Of a stretch of 64,000 bases of DNA, positions 9,603 through 19,801 are shown piece after piece. Made by a program: the position numbers and the translations under genes. Where the stretch lies: contig JASWHV010000019.1 in assembly GCA_030760725.1 (NCBI GenBank), forward strand, positions 37,141,944 to 37,205,943. Direction: 5' to 3'. Within the stretch, counting starts at the first letter, position 1. Each line of letters opens with the position of its first letter. The stretch is from Neostapfia colusana (Eukaryota > Streptophyta > Magnoliopsida > Poales > Poaceae). The notes below the pieces were generated by a model. It did not search any database and was not told the origin of the DNA. It saw only the letters and a program-made list of their open reading frames with translations.

Positions 9603-12600
9603 ATGACGCGTACTCGTGCTAACCCTGATGTTGGGGGTACTAGCCAAGGGGGAGAGACCTCCCAACAGCCTCCCGAGGACTCCTCGGGACAACAGCAGCA
9701 GCAACAGCAACAGCAAACACCGCCACTGCCACTGCCAACGGTTACATTGGCCGACATCGTCGCGGCAATGGCAGGTTCACACCAGCAGCACACCGAGTTG
9801 CTGCAGACTATCATCGCCAATACGTCTTGCCCAGAGAGACGGCAAGACCGTGAGGAGCGTCAACAGAGCTCCTACTCCGACTTCCTGGCGACTCATCCCC
9901 CAGTATTCTCAAGGGCGGATGAACCTCTTGACGCGGACAACTGGCTCCGCGCAATAGAGATGAAGTTCGGGCTGCTCCAGATAAGTGAGCAGCGCAAGAC
10001 TCAGTTCGCGGTCTAGCAGCTCCAAGGATCCGCGAGCGCGTTGTGGGCCAACTTCTGTGCTTCACAGCCCACCGACCGAGTGATGACCTGGACGGAGTTC
10101 CGGACGGCCTTCAGGGCCTATCATATACCGCCAGGTTTGATGAAGAGGAAGAAGCAGGAATTCCTACACCTGCAACAAGGGAGCAGGAACGCGCTGGAAT
10201 ACTCCAGGGCGTTCAACGATCTCGCGCTCTACGCGTCGTATCACGCGGATACTGACAAGAAGCGGTGGGACCACTTTTACCAGGGGCTTAACCCGCTCCT
10301 GAAGGACAAGTTAGCGATGTTCAATCACGGCAGCCTCAACGACATCATTGATGCTGCGATTGTTCAGGAGGACTCCGGCAAGGAGTTAGCAGCGGCGGAG
10401 CGAAAGCGAAGCGCGCCGCAAAGCAGTGGAGAAGGAGGCGGTCCTTCTCAGAAGTTTCGGATGGTGAATCGCCCACCATCAGGTCCACGCTGGCAGCCAC
10501 CACAGCGGTCGATGCCGTTCCGCAGTCGACCGTACTCTTCACCGGCATTCAGGCCGGCACTGCCAGTACCACCTCCACAACAACAACAGCAGCAGCGGAC
10601 GATGCCGCGTGCGTATGCACCTCAGCAGCGCATGCCGGGCTTTCATCCTCCGAGCACTACACCAGCAGCGGCCACATGTTACAAGTGTGGTCGTCCAGGA
10701 CACTTCGCGAGCAGTTGCCCGGAGAGGCAAGGCGGCAGAGTGGCACCGCAGTTTCCAGGGAGGAATCAACCCCGGAACCCTACTAATGCGTGACGGGCAA
10801 ACCCTAGGCCCGGCACCGTCCACCAGCTTGCCATAGAGGACGTGCCGGAGGGCGAGCCAATCTTTGCGGGTATGTTCCAACTCCACCAGCATCCCGCTAT
10901 AGTACTGTTTGATTCAGGCGCCACGCATAATTTTATTAGCCAAGCTTTCATTGCTAAACACAGCTTGCCAATACTACCCACCGATAGTCCATATTTAATT
11001 TGTTCACCGGGTGGGAAGATTTCAGCAAGCGTAATCGTCTCCAAAGCACCATTATGCTTAGCGGGTAGAGTGTACCCCACGTCTCTCATTATCTTAGAGG
11101 GACAGAAGGTCGATGCCATCCTAGGGATGTCGTGGTTAACCCGCCACGGTGCTGTTTTAGACACCGTCCTTCGAGTCGTGCACTTAAACTCAGAAGTGCA
11201 CAGGTCTCACTCTTTATTTCTGGACAGTCCAGAAATAAAACTTCCAAGTGTCTATCAGTCCACAACCATCAGATTGGAAGATATTCTAGTGGTCCGAGAG
11301 TTCCCTGACGTATTCCCAGATGATTTACTGGGAATGCCGCCCGATAGAGAGGTGGAGTTCAAGATAGAACTTGCACCGGGAACCATGCCGATATCCCGAA
11401 AACCGTACAAGATGGCGCCCAAGGAGTTGGCTGAACTGAAGACTCAGCTCACGGACCTTCTGGAGAAGGGTTTTATTAGGCCGAGCTCCTCGCCATGGGG
11501 CTGTTCGGCATTATTTGTCAATAAGAAGGATGAGACGTTGCGGCTTTGCGTGGACTATCGTTCATTAAATGCCGTAACCATCAAGAACAAGTACCCGTTG
11601 CCACGGATCGACATGTTGTTTGATCAGTTGGTCGAAGCAAAGATCTTTTCCAAGATGGATTTAAGATCCGGGTACCATCAGATTAAGATAAGGGCTGAGG
11701 ACATTCCATAGACAGCTTTCTCGACAAGGTACGGACTTTATGAGTACCTGGTCATGTCCTTCGGTCTTACCAATGCTCCAGCTCACTTCATGTACTTAAT
11801 GAACTCGGTATTCATGCCGGAGCTGGACAAGTTTGTCGTGGTCTTCATCGATGACATCCTGGTATATTCCAAGTCGGAGGAAGATCACAAGAAACATCTG
11901 CGTATAGTCTTGCAACGGCTGCGGGACCACAAGTTATACGCGAAATTCAGCAAATGCGAGTTTTGGATATCGCAAGTGCCTTTTCTCGGGCATGTCATCT
12001 CAGCGGAGGGTATCGCTGTGGACCCGAGCAAGATCACTCAAGTGCTGAATTGGAAATCCCTGAGAACTGTTCACGAGGTGCGGAGTTTCCTCGGACTCGC
12101 GGGATATTATCGGAGGTTCATTCCGAACTTCTCGAAGTTTGCCATGCCGATGACAGAGCTGCTGAAGAAGGCTACCAAATATGTTTGGAGTCCAGCATGT
12201 GAAGCAGCATTCAAGGCTTTAGTCAAACACCTGACATCAGCACCGGTTTTGGCGCAGCCAGACACAATAAAACCATTCGATGTGTACTGCGATGCATCCG
12301 GCATTGGGCTCGGATGTGTGCTGATGCAAGACCGAAGAGTGGTCGCGTATGGATCACGGCAGCTTAGAAACCATGAGCAAAATTATCCAACTCACGACTT
12401 GGAGCTCGCTGCCGTGGTACTCGCACTCAAAATGTGGAGGCACTACCTACTTGGTAACCTCGTACATCTATATACCGACCACAAAAGCCTCAAGTACATA
12501 TTCACTCAGAAGGAGTTGAACATGAGGCAACGGAGATGGTTAGAATTGATAAAGGATTACGAAATAGAGATCCATTATCATCCGGGCAAGGCAAACATAG

Positions 12601-14165
12601 TGGCAGATGCGCTGAGCTGCAAGTCACACGTCAACAACCTGACCATCACACCGTTGGAAGAGAGCGAACCACCACTACATGTGATTCCACACGGAGCTCT
12701 CTACAACCTAGCTTTGATCCCCACCATCCGTGAAGAGATAGCGGCAGCCCAGAAGAATGACAAGGGCATGTCACATTTGCGGAGACGTGTAGACAGTGGG
12801 GAGCTGAAATGTTTCTGGAAGGATGGAGACGGCGTCCTATGGTTCAAGGACCGGATCGTCGTACCCTGAAACCCGGAGTTACGGAAGAAAATTTTTGATG
12901 AGGCTCACTTATCAAAATTTTCTATTCACCCCGGCTGCAACAAGATGTATCAAGAACTCAGAAGCAAGTTTTGGTGGACACGTATGAAGCGAGAGACTGC
13001 AAAATACGTGTCCGAGTGTGATACATGTCGAAGGGTGAAGGCAGACCACATGCAGAAACCGGGACTGCTGCAACCACTGGGCATTCCTGCCTGGAAGTGG
13101 GAGGACGTGAGCATGGATTTCATCGTCGGTTTACCCACCACTTTTCAGAAGCATGATTCGGTGTGGGTGATCGTCGATCGGCTCACCAAAGTGGCCCATT
13201 TCATCCCGGTTAACACCAACTACAACGCCAAGAAGTACGCTGAACTGTACATCTCACGGATCCTATGCTTGTACGGCGTACCCCGTACCATCATATCGGA
13301 TCGGGGCACTTTATTTGTGTCCCATTTTTGGGAGCAGCTACACACTGCCTTGGGGACGAAGTTGATCCGTAGTTCAGCATACCACCCGCAGACGGATGGG
13401 CAAACTGAGCGGGTAAATCAGATCTTAGAAGACATGCTACGAGCCTGCGCTATCAACCACGGCAAGAATTGGGATGATCACTTGTCGTTAGCCGAGTTCT
13501 CGTACAACAATGGATACCAAGCCAGCATCAAGATGGCACCTTACGAGGCGCTATACGGGAGAAAATGCCGCACACCACTGAATTGGTGTGAGTCTGGCGA
13601 AGTGGTTACCTTCGGGATTGACCTTGTCAACAACGCGGAAGAGAAGGTTCGACTGATTCAAGCGAACCTAAAAGCCGCTCAATCCCGACAGAAACAGTAT
13701 GCGGACCGGAGAAGGCGCCCATTACAATTCAAAGTTGGAGATCACGTATATCTACGCGTGTCTCCAATGATGGGCGTAAACAGATTTGGGGTGAGAGGAA
13801 AGTTGGCACCCCGATTCATCGGTCCATTCTAGATTACCGAAAGATGTGGATCAGTGGCATACCGGCTGAAATTACCAGAAGCACTTTCCGGTGTGCACGA
13901 CGTCTTTCACATTTCCCAGCTGAGGAAGTGTCTTAAGCTATCAACTACCATTCAGCTGGAGGATATTGAAGAACTGCAACCGGATCTCACCTATCGGGAG
14001 GAACCAGTGCAGATTATCAATGAAAAGGCCCGAACCACACGCAACCGTACGTTGTGGTTCTACAAGGTTCTATGGAGTAATCACTCCATGGACGAAGCGA
14101 CATGGGAGAGCGAAGAATTTCTTCGCACTAACTACCCCGACTTTTTCACGTCGCATATCCGGTAA
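9603..14165 (+). pseudogene. E2 gag-pol polyprotein, one frame with five in-frame stops
   Basis: A single 1520-codon frame from ATG 9603 to TAA 14163-14165, interrupted by TAG 10014, TGA 10791, TAG 11709, TGA 12867 and TAG 13830, with no frameshift. Domains in order: Gln-rich N terminus; gag capsid ('ADEPLDADNWLRAIE'); CCHC zinc knuckle at 10677-10718 (CX2CX4HX4C intact); aspartic protease with DSG at 10911-10919; reverse transcriptase with FIDD at 11844-11855; RNase H with 'VYCDAS' near 12281; integrase with an HHCC region (about 12905-13030) and DDE core residues near 13114, 13296 and 13407; and a C-terminal chromodomain (about 14002-14140) as in chromoviruses, which targets integration to chromatin. 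The catalytic residues are intact. Gag and pol share one frame, separated only by the TGA at 10791. Confidence 0.95.
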
Positions 14166-14220
14166 TTTTTCCACCGTCCTCTCTCTCATTTTCACCTAAT
14201 AATCTCGGGACGAAATTCTT

Positions 14221-14235
14221 TTAAGGGGGGAGGAA
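14221..14235 (+). promoter_or_regulatory. E2 polypurine tract
   Basis: TTAAGGGGGGAGGAA directly abuts the 3' LTR start at 14236; it would prime plus-strand DNA synthesis. B1 has the equivalent tract before its 3' LTR. Confidence 0.9.
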
Positions 14236-16660
14236 TGTAAGGGACTCAGTTTTTGACACATAATTGAAGTGTTCATCACCACACACACACCTCATTTGAG
14301 GAAAGTTGATGAACACAAAGGAAGAGCAAGTAACCACCATCAACATGCTCATTAGAGAACAAACTCACACATTGCAAAAGTGGTATTTTCCACATGTGAT
14401 ATAGGTGGGCTGGACATATGAAAACTCCTACACATTGCTAAGAATGTCCATGCCAAGTTTCACCCAAATTCAAAACCTTTTTGAGGTCATTTTGGGTATA
14501 GCTAGAAAGAGGGCAGTTTGAAACCATATTCAAATTCAAACTGTTTTTATCCCATGAATTTAAAAGTGGGAGGCATATTCTTAATCAGCACATTTTTGTG
14601 ATCCCACACACCAATTTTCACTCCATTTGGAGTTGATCTTGACATGAGCAAAGTGGGACAAATTCAAACTTTATTTGAATTCAAAACTGAACTTGTGTTG
14701 AAATTCCTTCAAACCAAACCCAATTTGAATTCTACTCAATTCAAATGGCTCATGGGTGAATAATTTGAATACCCAGGGTTATTTTTGGGCTTACTGTCTA
14801 CAACAGTGATTAGGAGTGAATTTCAGAGGTTAAAATCTGGGTGGGTCCCACATGTCAGCCACAGAGAAGAAACAAACCGACTGAAACACAGCTCACTCGG
14901 TTCCCGGGTGCAGTGTGCGCGCGCCACCGGGGGCCAGCCGGCGCCAGCTCCTGCTGCGTGCCCCAAGCCGGAGACCAGTCGCCAGGCTTCTTATCCCCTC
15001 CCCGGCGTGCTTCCATCACCCATTCCCCGAGCTATCGACGTACTCGGCCTGTTCTTCCACTGCAACCGCCGCCGCTCGAGCTCACGCTTGATCAAGTCCG
15101 ATCACTCGCGAGCACAGCCTCCTCCACAGCAAAACGGCACCGGGAGATCGTGAGCAGCCTCCTAGACCCCGTGTTGGCCAGTGAGCAAGCATCCTCGAGC
15201 TGTACCAAACCGTTTCTCCGGCGAACCAAACATCGCTGCCGATCGAGCTCTCGTGGACAGCACAACACAGCCGTTGTCACGTCCTCTTCTCTACACAAGA
15301 AAGGTGCGTGATTGTATGTAGATGGAGTAGCCGAAAGCCGTTTGGCGATTGATCAACCCTCGGCCGAGAATTTTCAAATTTACTCTTGATCAGTTCATAA
15401 GGACCGAGCTCACCTTCGGGTGAAATTCGTGCTCTATACACGAGGGTTGGACAAGCTCGTTACCTAGTAGCTTCTACGCACGATAGCGCCCACGCTCAAA
15501 CTGGATTCAGAGAAAACCATCGAGAATCGGCCATGATATGGCCGTTTTCCTTGCCGCCATGGCTGAGTACCTTGGCTCACCGTCGAGAGCATAGTTGCCG
15601 GTATTTCTAGCTTCCACCCAGCCCTGGTTCGTGTTCCTCATGCTCTACTGATGCTCTCCGACCGATTCCCGATCGATTTGGTGCACGGGAGAGCGGAACC
15701 GACCTCACCGGAACCCTAGCAGGTGCTGTCACCGGTGCGCACGGGTTTCCGGTCATCGCCGGCGGCCGGCGACCCCACCATCGAGTCCAGGGGGTCAGTA
15801 AAGGGGCAGGCGGCGAGTTTCGGGCCGGGGGTGGCCGGGAACTCAATTCCGGCGAAGGTCGCCGGAGACCACCGCCGCCGCGCAGTTGGCGCGAGGAGGG
15901 AGACGACGCACTGTGTGAGGGGCCCACAAGCAGGAATTTAAACTTTTCCCCAAATTTCAGTTTCAGTTCAAACTTCAAATCCTCATAACTTTGGCTAGAA
16001 AGCTCCAAATCGAGTGAACCAAATTTGTTGGATTCAGCTCTCTGAGCACTTTCCAGCAAATCAAGTTTCAACTCATGAAAACCCTTAATTCTCCAGAATT
16101 AATTCCTCAAAATTTAAACTGTTAGGAATTTTAACTGGAGAATCTTTTGGAGGAAAATCCTGAAATTTTGCTGGGATGTTCAGAAAAATATCCCTGAACT
16201 ACCATAAAAATGTCAGATCCATTTGAGCTCATTTGATCCACCTAATGGTGTGATTAGTGAAACTGTTCCAGAGAAATTAGAAAATGTTCAGAAACATTTT
16301 CAGAATTTCCCCTGGAATTGTTTAGCTCATATCTTTAGCTAGGAACCTTCAAATTAAGTGAGACCAACTCCATTAGAACCCTCTAAAAATCTAGTTTTCA
16401 GAAAGCCATAGTTTGTTCCATGAAAGTCCCTAGAACACCCTAAGAGTGTCAATTAAGGTCAAGTACATAATTAATTGTGGAGGGCTCAAATGAGCTTTGC
16501 TGCAACTAAAACTTGACCAAATCTCTGTTTAGGTTGTAACCAAGCCACAGTAAAAGTTTCACAGTCATTGGGCTTGTCTAGTAAGAGTTATAAACTTCAC
16601 AAGATTAAAAGTAAATACAATTGCATTTAAATTAATACATGTATTGCTTCTATCATGTAG

Positions 16661-16741
16661 TCGCTAAGGTCGAGGAGGAACCCGAAGTCCTAGACTTCGT
16701 TACTCCGGAGGAGCAGCTAGCCTACGACCAAGAGCAGCAAG
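16661..16741 (+). other. Exon-like segment alpha in E2 3' LTR
   Basis: Identical layout to 5395-5475: acceptor-like CATGTAG, 81 open nucleotides, GC donor. Confidence 0.5.
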
Positions 16742-17594
16742 GCAAGCTCCGGTTTGCATTAACCTTTTTACAAATTTTTATTGTTTTGAGCATTTACTTG
16801 AGTACCATGAATACGTGCATTAGAGTCTTGTTTGGAAACCCAATTGCATAGCCAAGAAAACCATGGGTTGGGGTTAGGATTGCGAACCCTGTTAGCTACT
16901 GCAATGCTAAGATAGAGTAGGATTCGGTACAAGTCGAGTAGTTGGAACTACTCGCGAGCATAGGCTAGAGGCACTCGACTCGGGTAGTGATAGCACATGA
17001 AACACATGGCAAGAAAATGAGACCAAGCGGAGGGTAAGGGCAGCAGGACTTTGGGGCCTGTGTGCTGCAGCTCCGCTTGTGTCGATTGAGGACCGAGCCG
17101 TGTGCGGGCCTGTTGAACAAGCTAGAACAGTACCGAAGACCTACCGGCTATATGGGAACCGGGAAACCGATGTAACTCGGGTAGCTGGGTATTGAGGCAT
17201 TGCCCGTCGCTCAGAGGGTAGGTTGAGAGCTCGAGGTGTAAATCGGCTGGCGGCACTGAGATGCGCGTGCAGAGACCTCTTGCTCGGGACGATGGGACCG
17301 GTTCAATATTTGGCTGACGGGTGAAAGGTAGTTGCGTACGGCGTCCGTGATGGTTGTTGTAGGCAACATCGAGTACGGGCGTACGTGACGGGTTGTTCGG
17401 GTAACCCTGCAGGTGTAAATCGATTATAATCGCCGTCCCTCGCGGTCAGTGAGTACCACTTGTTCACTGTACCTTGACATAGAAAGAACAGGCTAGTTAC
17501 ATGTTAATGTTGCTGATTGAAAGATGGACTTTGCTTGTTAATGGTTTGTTGTAGTTTAGAGCTAACTAAAGTTCCTTTCAACTTTGGGCAAAGT

Positions 17595-17639
17595 ACATGA
17601 GAGAAATGCGTTTCTTGTTTGATTGCGGCTCTCTCATGT
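17595..17639 (+). other. Conserved LTR hairpin, E2 3' LTR
   Basis: Same 10-bp perfect stem as in the 5' LTR; one loop base differs (GTG to GCG before TTTCTTG). Confidence 0.65.
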
Positions 17640-17831
17640 GCCTTAGCGTAAGGTTCTCCACAACCTGCTGCTAAAACTTGAAAGTAAGGTTCTACTAATT
17701 AGGTGAGTCCTTGCAAATGATTTTTTCCTCATGTAACCCATTACCCCTCTTGTAGAAGTTCCATGTTTAGGTGAGACGGGTCAGACTTGCTGAGCCTTCG
17801 TGCTCACTGCTTGTGTTTGAAGCTTTTGCAG

Positions 17832-17920
17832 GGTTCTATGAGGAAGGGACTCCCGAAGAGGAGACGGAACCCCAGGAGGGGAACCCCGTCGAGTGGGAGT
17901 CGTGCACGCCGCAGAGTTAG
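17832..17920 (+). other. Exon-like segment beta in E2 3' LTR
   Basis: 89 nt from TTTTGCAG to TAG 17918-17920, same frame as the 5' copy. AATAAA at 18042-18047 lies about 120 bp downstream. Confidence 0.5.
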
Positions 17921-18149
17921 TGTGCGTGTGTGCTAGCAAGGACACGTTCCAGGGCTGAACGTGGACTTGATGTGTAGTCTACGCCCGTGAGTGTAGACTG
18001 GACTTATTTTGATGTAAACATGTTCATAAACTTGTTTATGTAATAAAATTTCGCTTCTGCTTTGTACCTTTGACGTGTGTTATCCGGTGCTGTGCAACGC
18101 AGCACCCCTCAGCGTGATCCTGGCTCGACAAGACCGTGGGGTCATGTCA

Positions 18150-18154
18150 TCCGT
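18150..18154 (+). repeat. Target-site duplication of E2, right copy
   Basis: TCCGT, identical to 2961-2965. Confidence 0.95.
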
Positions 18155-18411
18155 CCACGAGAAAGCTTCTGTTCGAAAGGAATCGAAGAACAGATGCAAA
18201 GAAAACACAACGATGTCGTAAGGTGGTATTGGAGACCTACCTTACGTTCTTCTCGGTCTCAGGTCCTTCTCAGATCGTTGAGCTCTCTTCCGGCGATCTT
18301 CCTCGCTGAACTCCGTCGATGGATTACTCGGCGAGTTGGGGCTAGGGCTCTAAGTCGTCGGCTTAGGAGTTGGAAAAGAAGTTTGTGGTTTCGGCCGGAG
18401 GTTCTGGGTTC

Positions 18412-18419
18412 TATTTATA
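18412..18419 (-). promoter_or_regulatory. E1 LTR TATA box
   Basis: Minus strand TATAAATA within CCAATTATAAATAGAACC, downstream of the ACGT repeat block and upstream of a pyrimidine-rich leader, as expected for a U3 core promoter. Confidence 0.65.
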
Positions 18420-18599
18420 ATTGGGAAGAGAAGAGTCCTAATCTGATTGGACTTTGAATAAGAGTCCTATTCAAATTGTCGTCGAATCTTAACAACTTAT
18501 CTTTAGTTGATTTGGTGCGGTATTATTGTAGAATTCAGGTCGGTTTCTCCTCCGTACCGATATTTCTACGCGTACAGAATCCAAAAACCGCTCCAGAAC

Positions 18600-19200
18600 T
18601 CGTTACCTCCTCGGTGCTGAGCTCCGGAAGCTCCACGTATCCACCGGGTCCTGGTGTCTCCCTTTCCGCAGGGACGAGCTCCGGTTGTGCCGCGTGTCAA
18701 GCGAGCGAGACCTCCCTCTCCTTCGGAGGTGAGCTCCGCGTGCGCCACGTATCCTGGCGGTCGGGACCTCCTCTCTTATTCGGAGGTGGCTCCGCGCACG
18801 CCATGTGTCAGTACCGAACCTTCCCTCTCTTCTCATAGACGAGTTCCGAAGTTGACACGTGTCCAACAATGATGGACCTCCCGGAGATAAGCTCCGGTGG
18901 CGACATGTGTTCAATAGAACCGGACCTCTCGGAGGTGACCTCCGAGATCGACACGTATCCCGCGCGACGGGTCCTCTGATTTCCGCAGTGACTAGCTCCG
19001 ACGGTGACATGTGTCCTGCGGAAATTCCTTTGCTTCTTCCGCAGAGGCTAGCTCCGGGGGCAACACGTGTCCCACAGGGTCGGACCTCTCCCCCTTAGCG
19101 AAGATGAGCCCCGAGCCTGCCACGTAGCCAGTTTAGCGGCGGACCTCTCCCCACTTCGCAGGGATGAGCTCCGAACACGCCACGTGGCCAGCGGGCCACG
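18600..19200 (-). repeat. Degenerate repeats with G-box-like cores in E1 LTR
   Basis: CACGTGTCC, CACGTATCC, CACGTGGCC and ACATGTGTC cores recur about every 50-110 bp, each preceded on the plus strand by GGACCTC...GAGCTCCG. In E1 orientation they lie upstream of the TATA box, so an enhancer role is plausible. Very similar units, in the opposite orientation relative to transcription, occur in the Tat-like LTRs at 36240, 47200 and 61030. Confidence 0.7.
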
Positions 19201-19790
19201 GAAGTTGTCTTCAGCGCTTTCTGGGAACTGGATTCGGCTCTTATTGGCTATCTCTTTGATATTTTTCTCTGTTCCTACTTCTCTTAAAATGTTTTCTCTT
19301 CATGAAACATGAATATATGCTGAAGCCAGAAATGAGGGTGTCACACATATGTGTGGCAAAGACATGAAAGATGGGAGTTGCTAAAACTTTTCTTCATGCA
19401 AAGTAATACATGGATGAGCATCCAAAAGAGAGGCTCACATTTTTATTTAAAAGTGTTGAACCAATAAGGAGTTAAATACCTCTTGCATGTAAGTTTGAAA
19501 ATCAGATTTGAAAATTCAAAGTTCACCTATGTGGTGGCCAAAACCTTTGAATAAACATGCAGCCATATAGTTGGAAATATAGGGAAAAGTTTGATCACAA
19601 ACTTTTCATTTGTAGGGTGGGCTCAAAAAGGAGTTAAAGAGAAGCATTTGCAAATTCTAGCCAAATTCAAATTTGTCATACAAATTTAAACTGAATTTGG
19701 AGAATTCAAATTCTAGCCACCCTTTTTAAACTCAGAATTTTGGGAATTGAGAGGATCAGCTTGAGAAGGTATTTGGGAGATAAATGTGGA

Positions 19791-19801
19791 GTGGGACCCA
19801 C
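19791..19801 (+). promoter_or_regulatory. GTGGGACCCAC palindrome in B3 LTR
   Basis: Followed by ATGTCATAG, as in B1 (28671-28681). Confidence 0.45.

Larger units (their letters stand above)
2966..18149 (+). mobile_element. E2: complete Ty3/gypsy chromovirus-type LTR retrotransposon (15.2 kb)
   Basis: The element has two near-identical LTRs (3920 and 3914 bp, both TGTAAGGG...TGTCA), a perfect TCCGT target duplication, a Met-tRNA primer site, an extra ORF upstream of gag, a single gag-protease-RT-RNaseH-integrase-chromodomain frame and a purine tract before the 3' LTR. The C-terminal chromodomain and very long LTRs fit the Tekay/Del branch of chromoviruses (family knowledge). It sits inside the E1 LTR. 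All structural parts are present, but five stops in gag-pol and two in the upstream ORF make it non-autonomous as read. Confidence 0.95.
14236..18149 (+). repeat. E2 3' LTR (3914 bp)
   Basis: Starts TGTAAGGGAC and ends GTCATGTCA before the second TCCGT. It matches the 5' LTR with scattered substitutions and small indels, for example a shorter CA run near 14281. It repeats every landmark of the 5' copy: palindrome 14841-14851, alpha 16661-16741, hairpin 17595-17639, beta 17832-17920 and AATAAA 18042-18047. Confidence 0.93.
18155..19345 (-). repeat. E1 LTR, 5' portion (right piece of the split LTR)
   Basis: On the minus strand this starts TGTGACACCCTC at 19345, the inverted partner of GGGCGTCACA at 1044, and continues to the E2 insertion point. 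It therefore holds the E1 promoter half: ACGT-rich repeats (18600-19200), a TATA box (18412-18419) and a donor-like AAG|GTAGGT near 18230. No ATG occurs on the minus strand between the TATA box and 18155, so any first exon here is noncoding. The matching left LTR lies outside the window. Confidence 0.75.
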
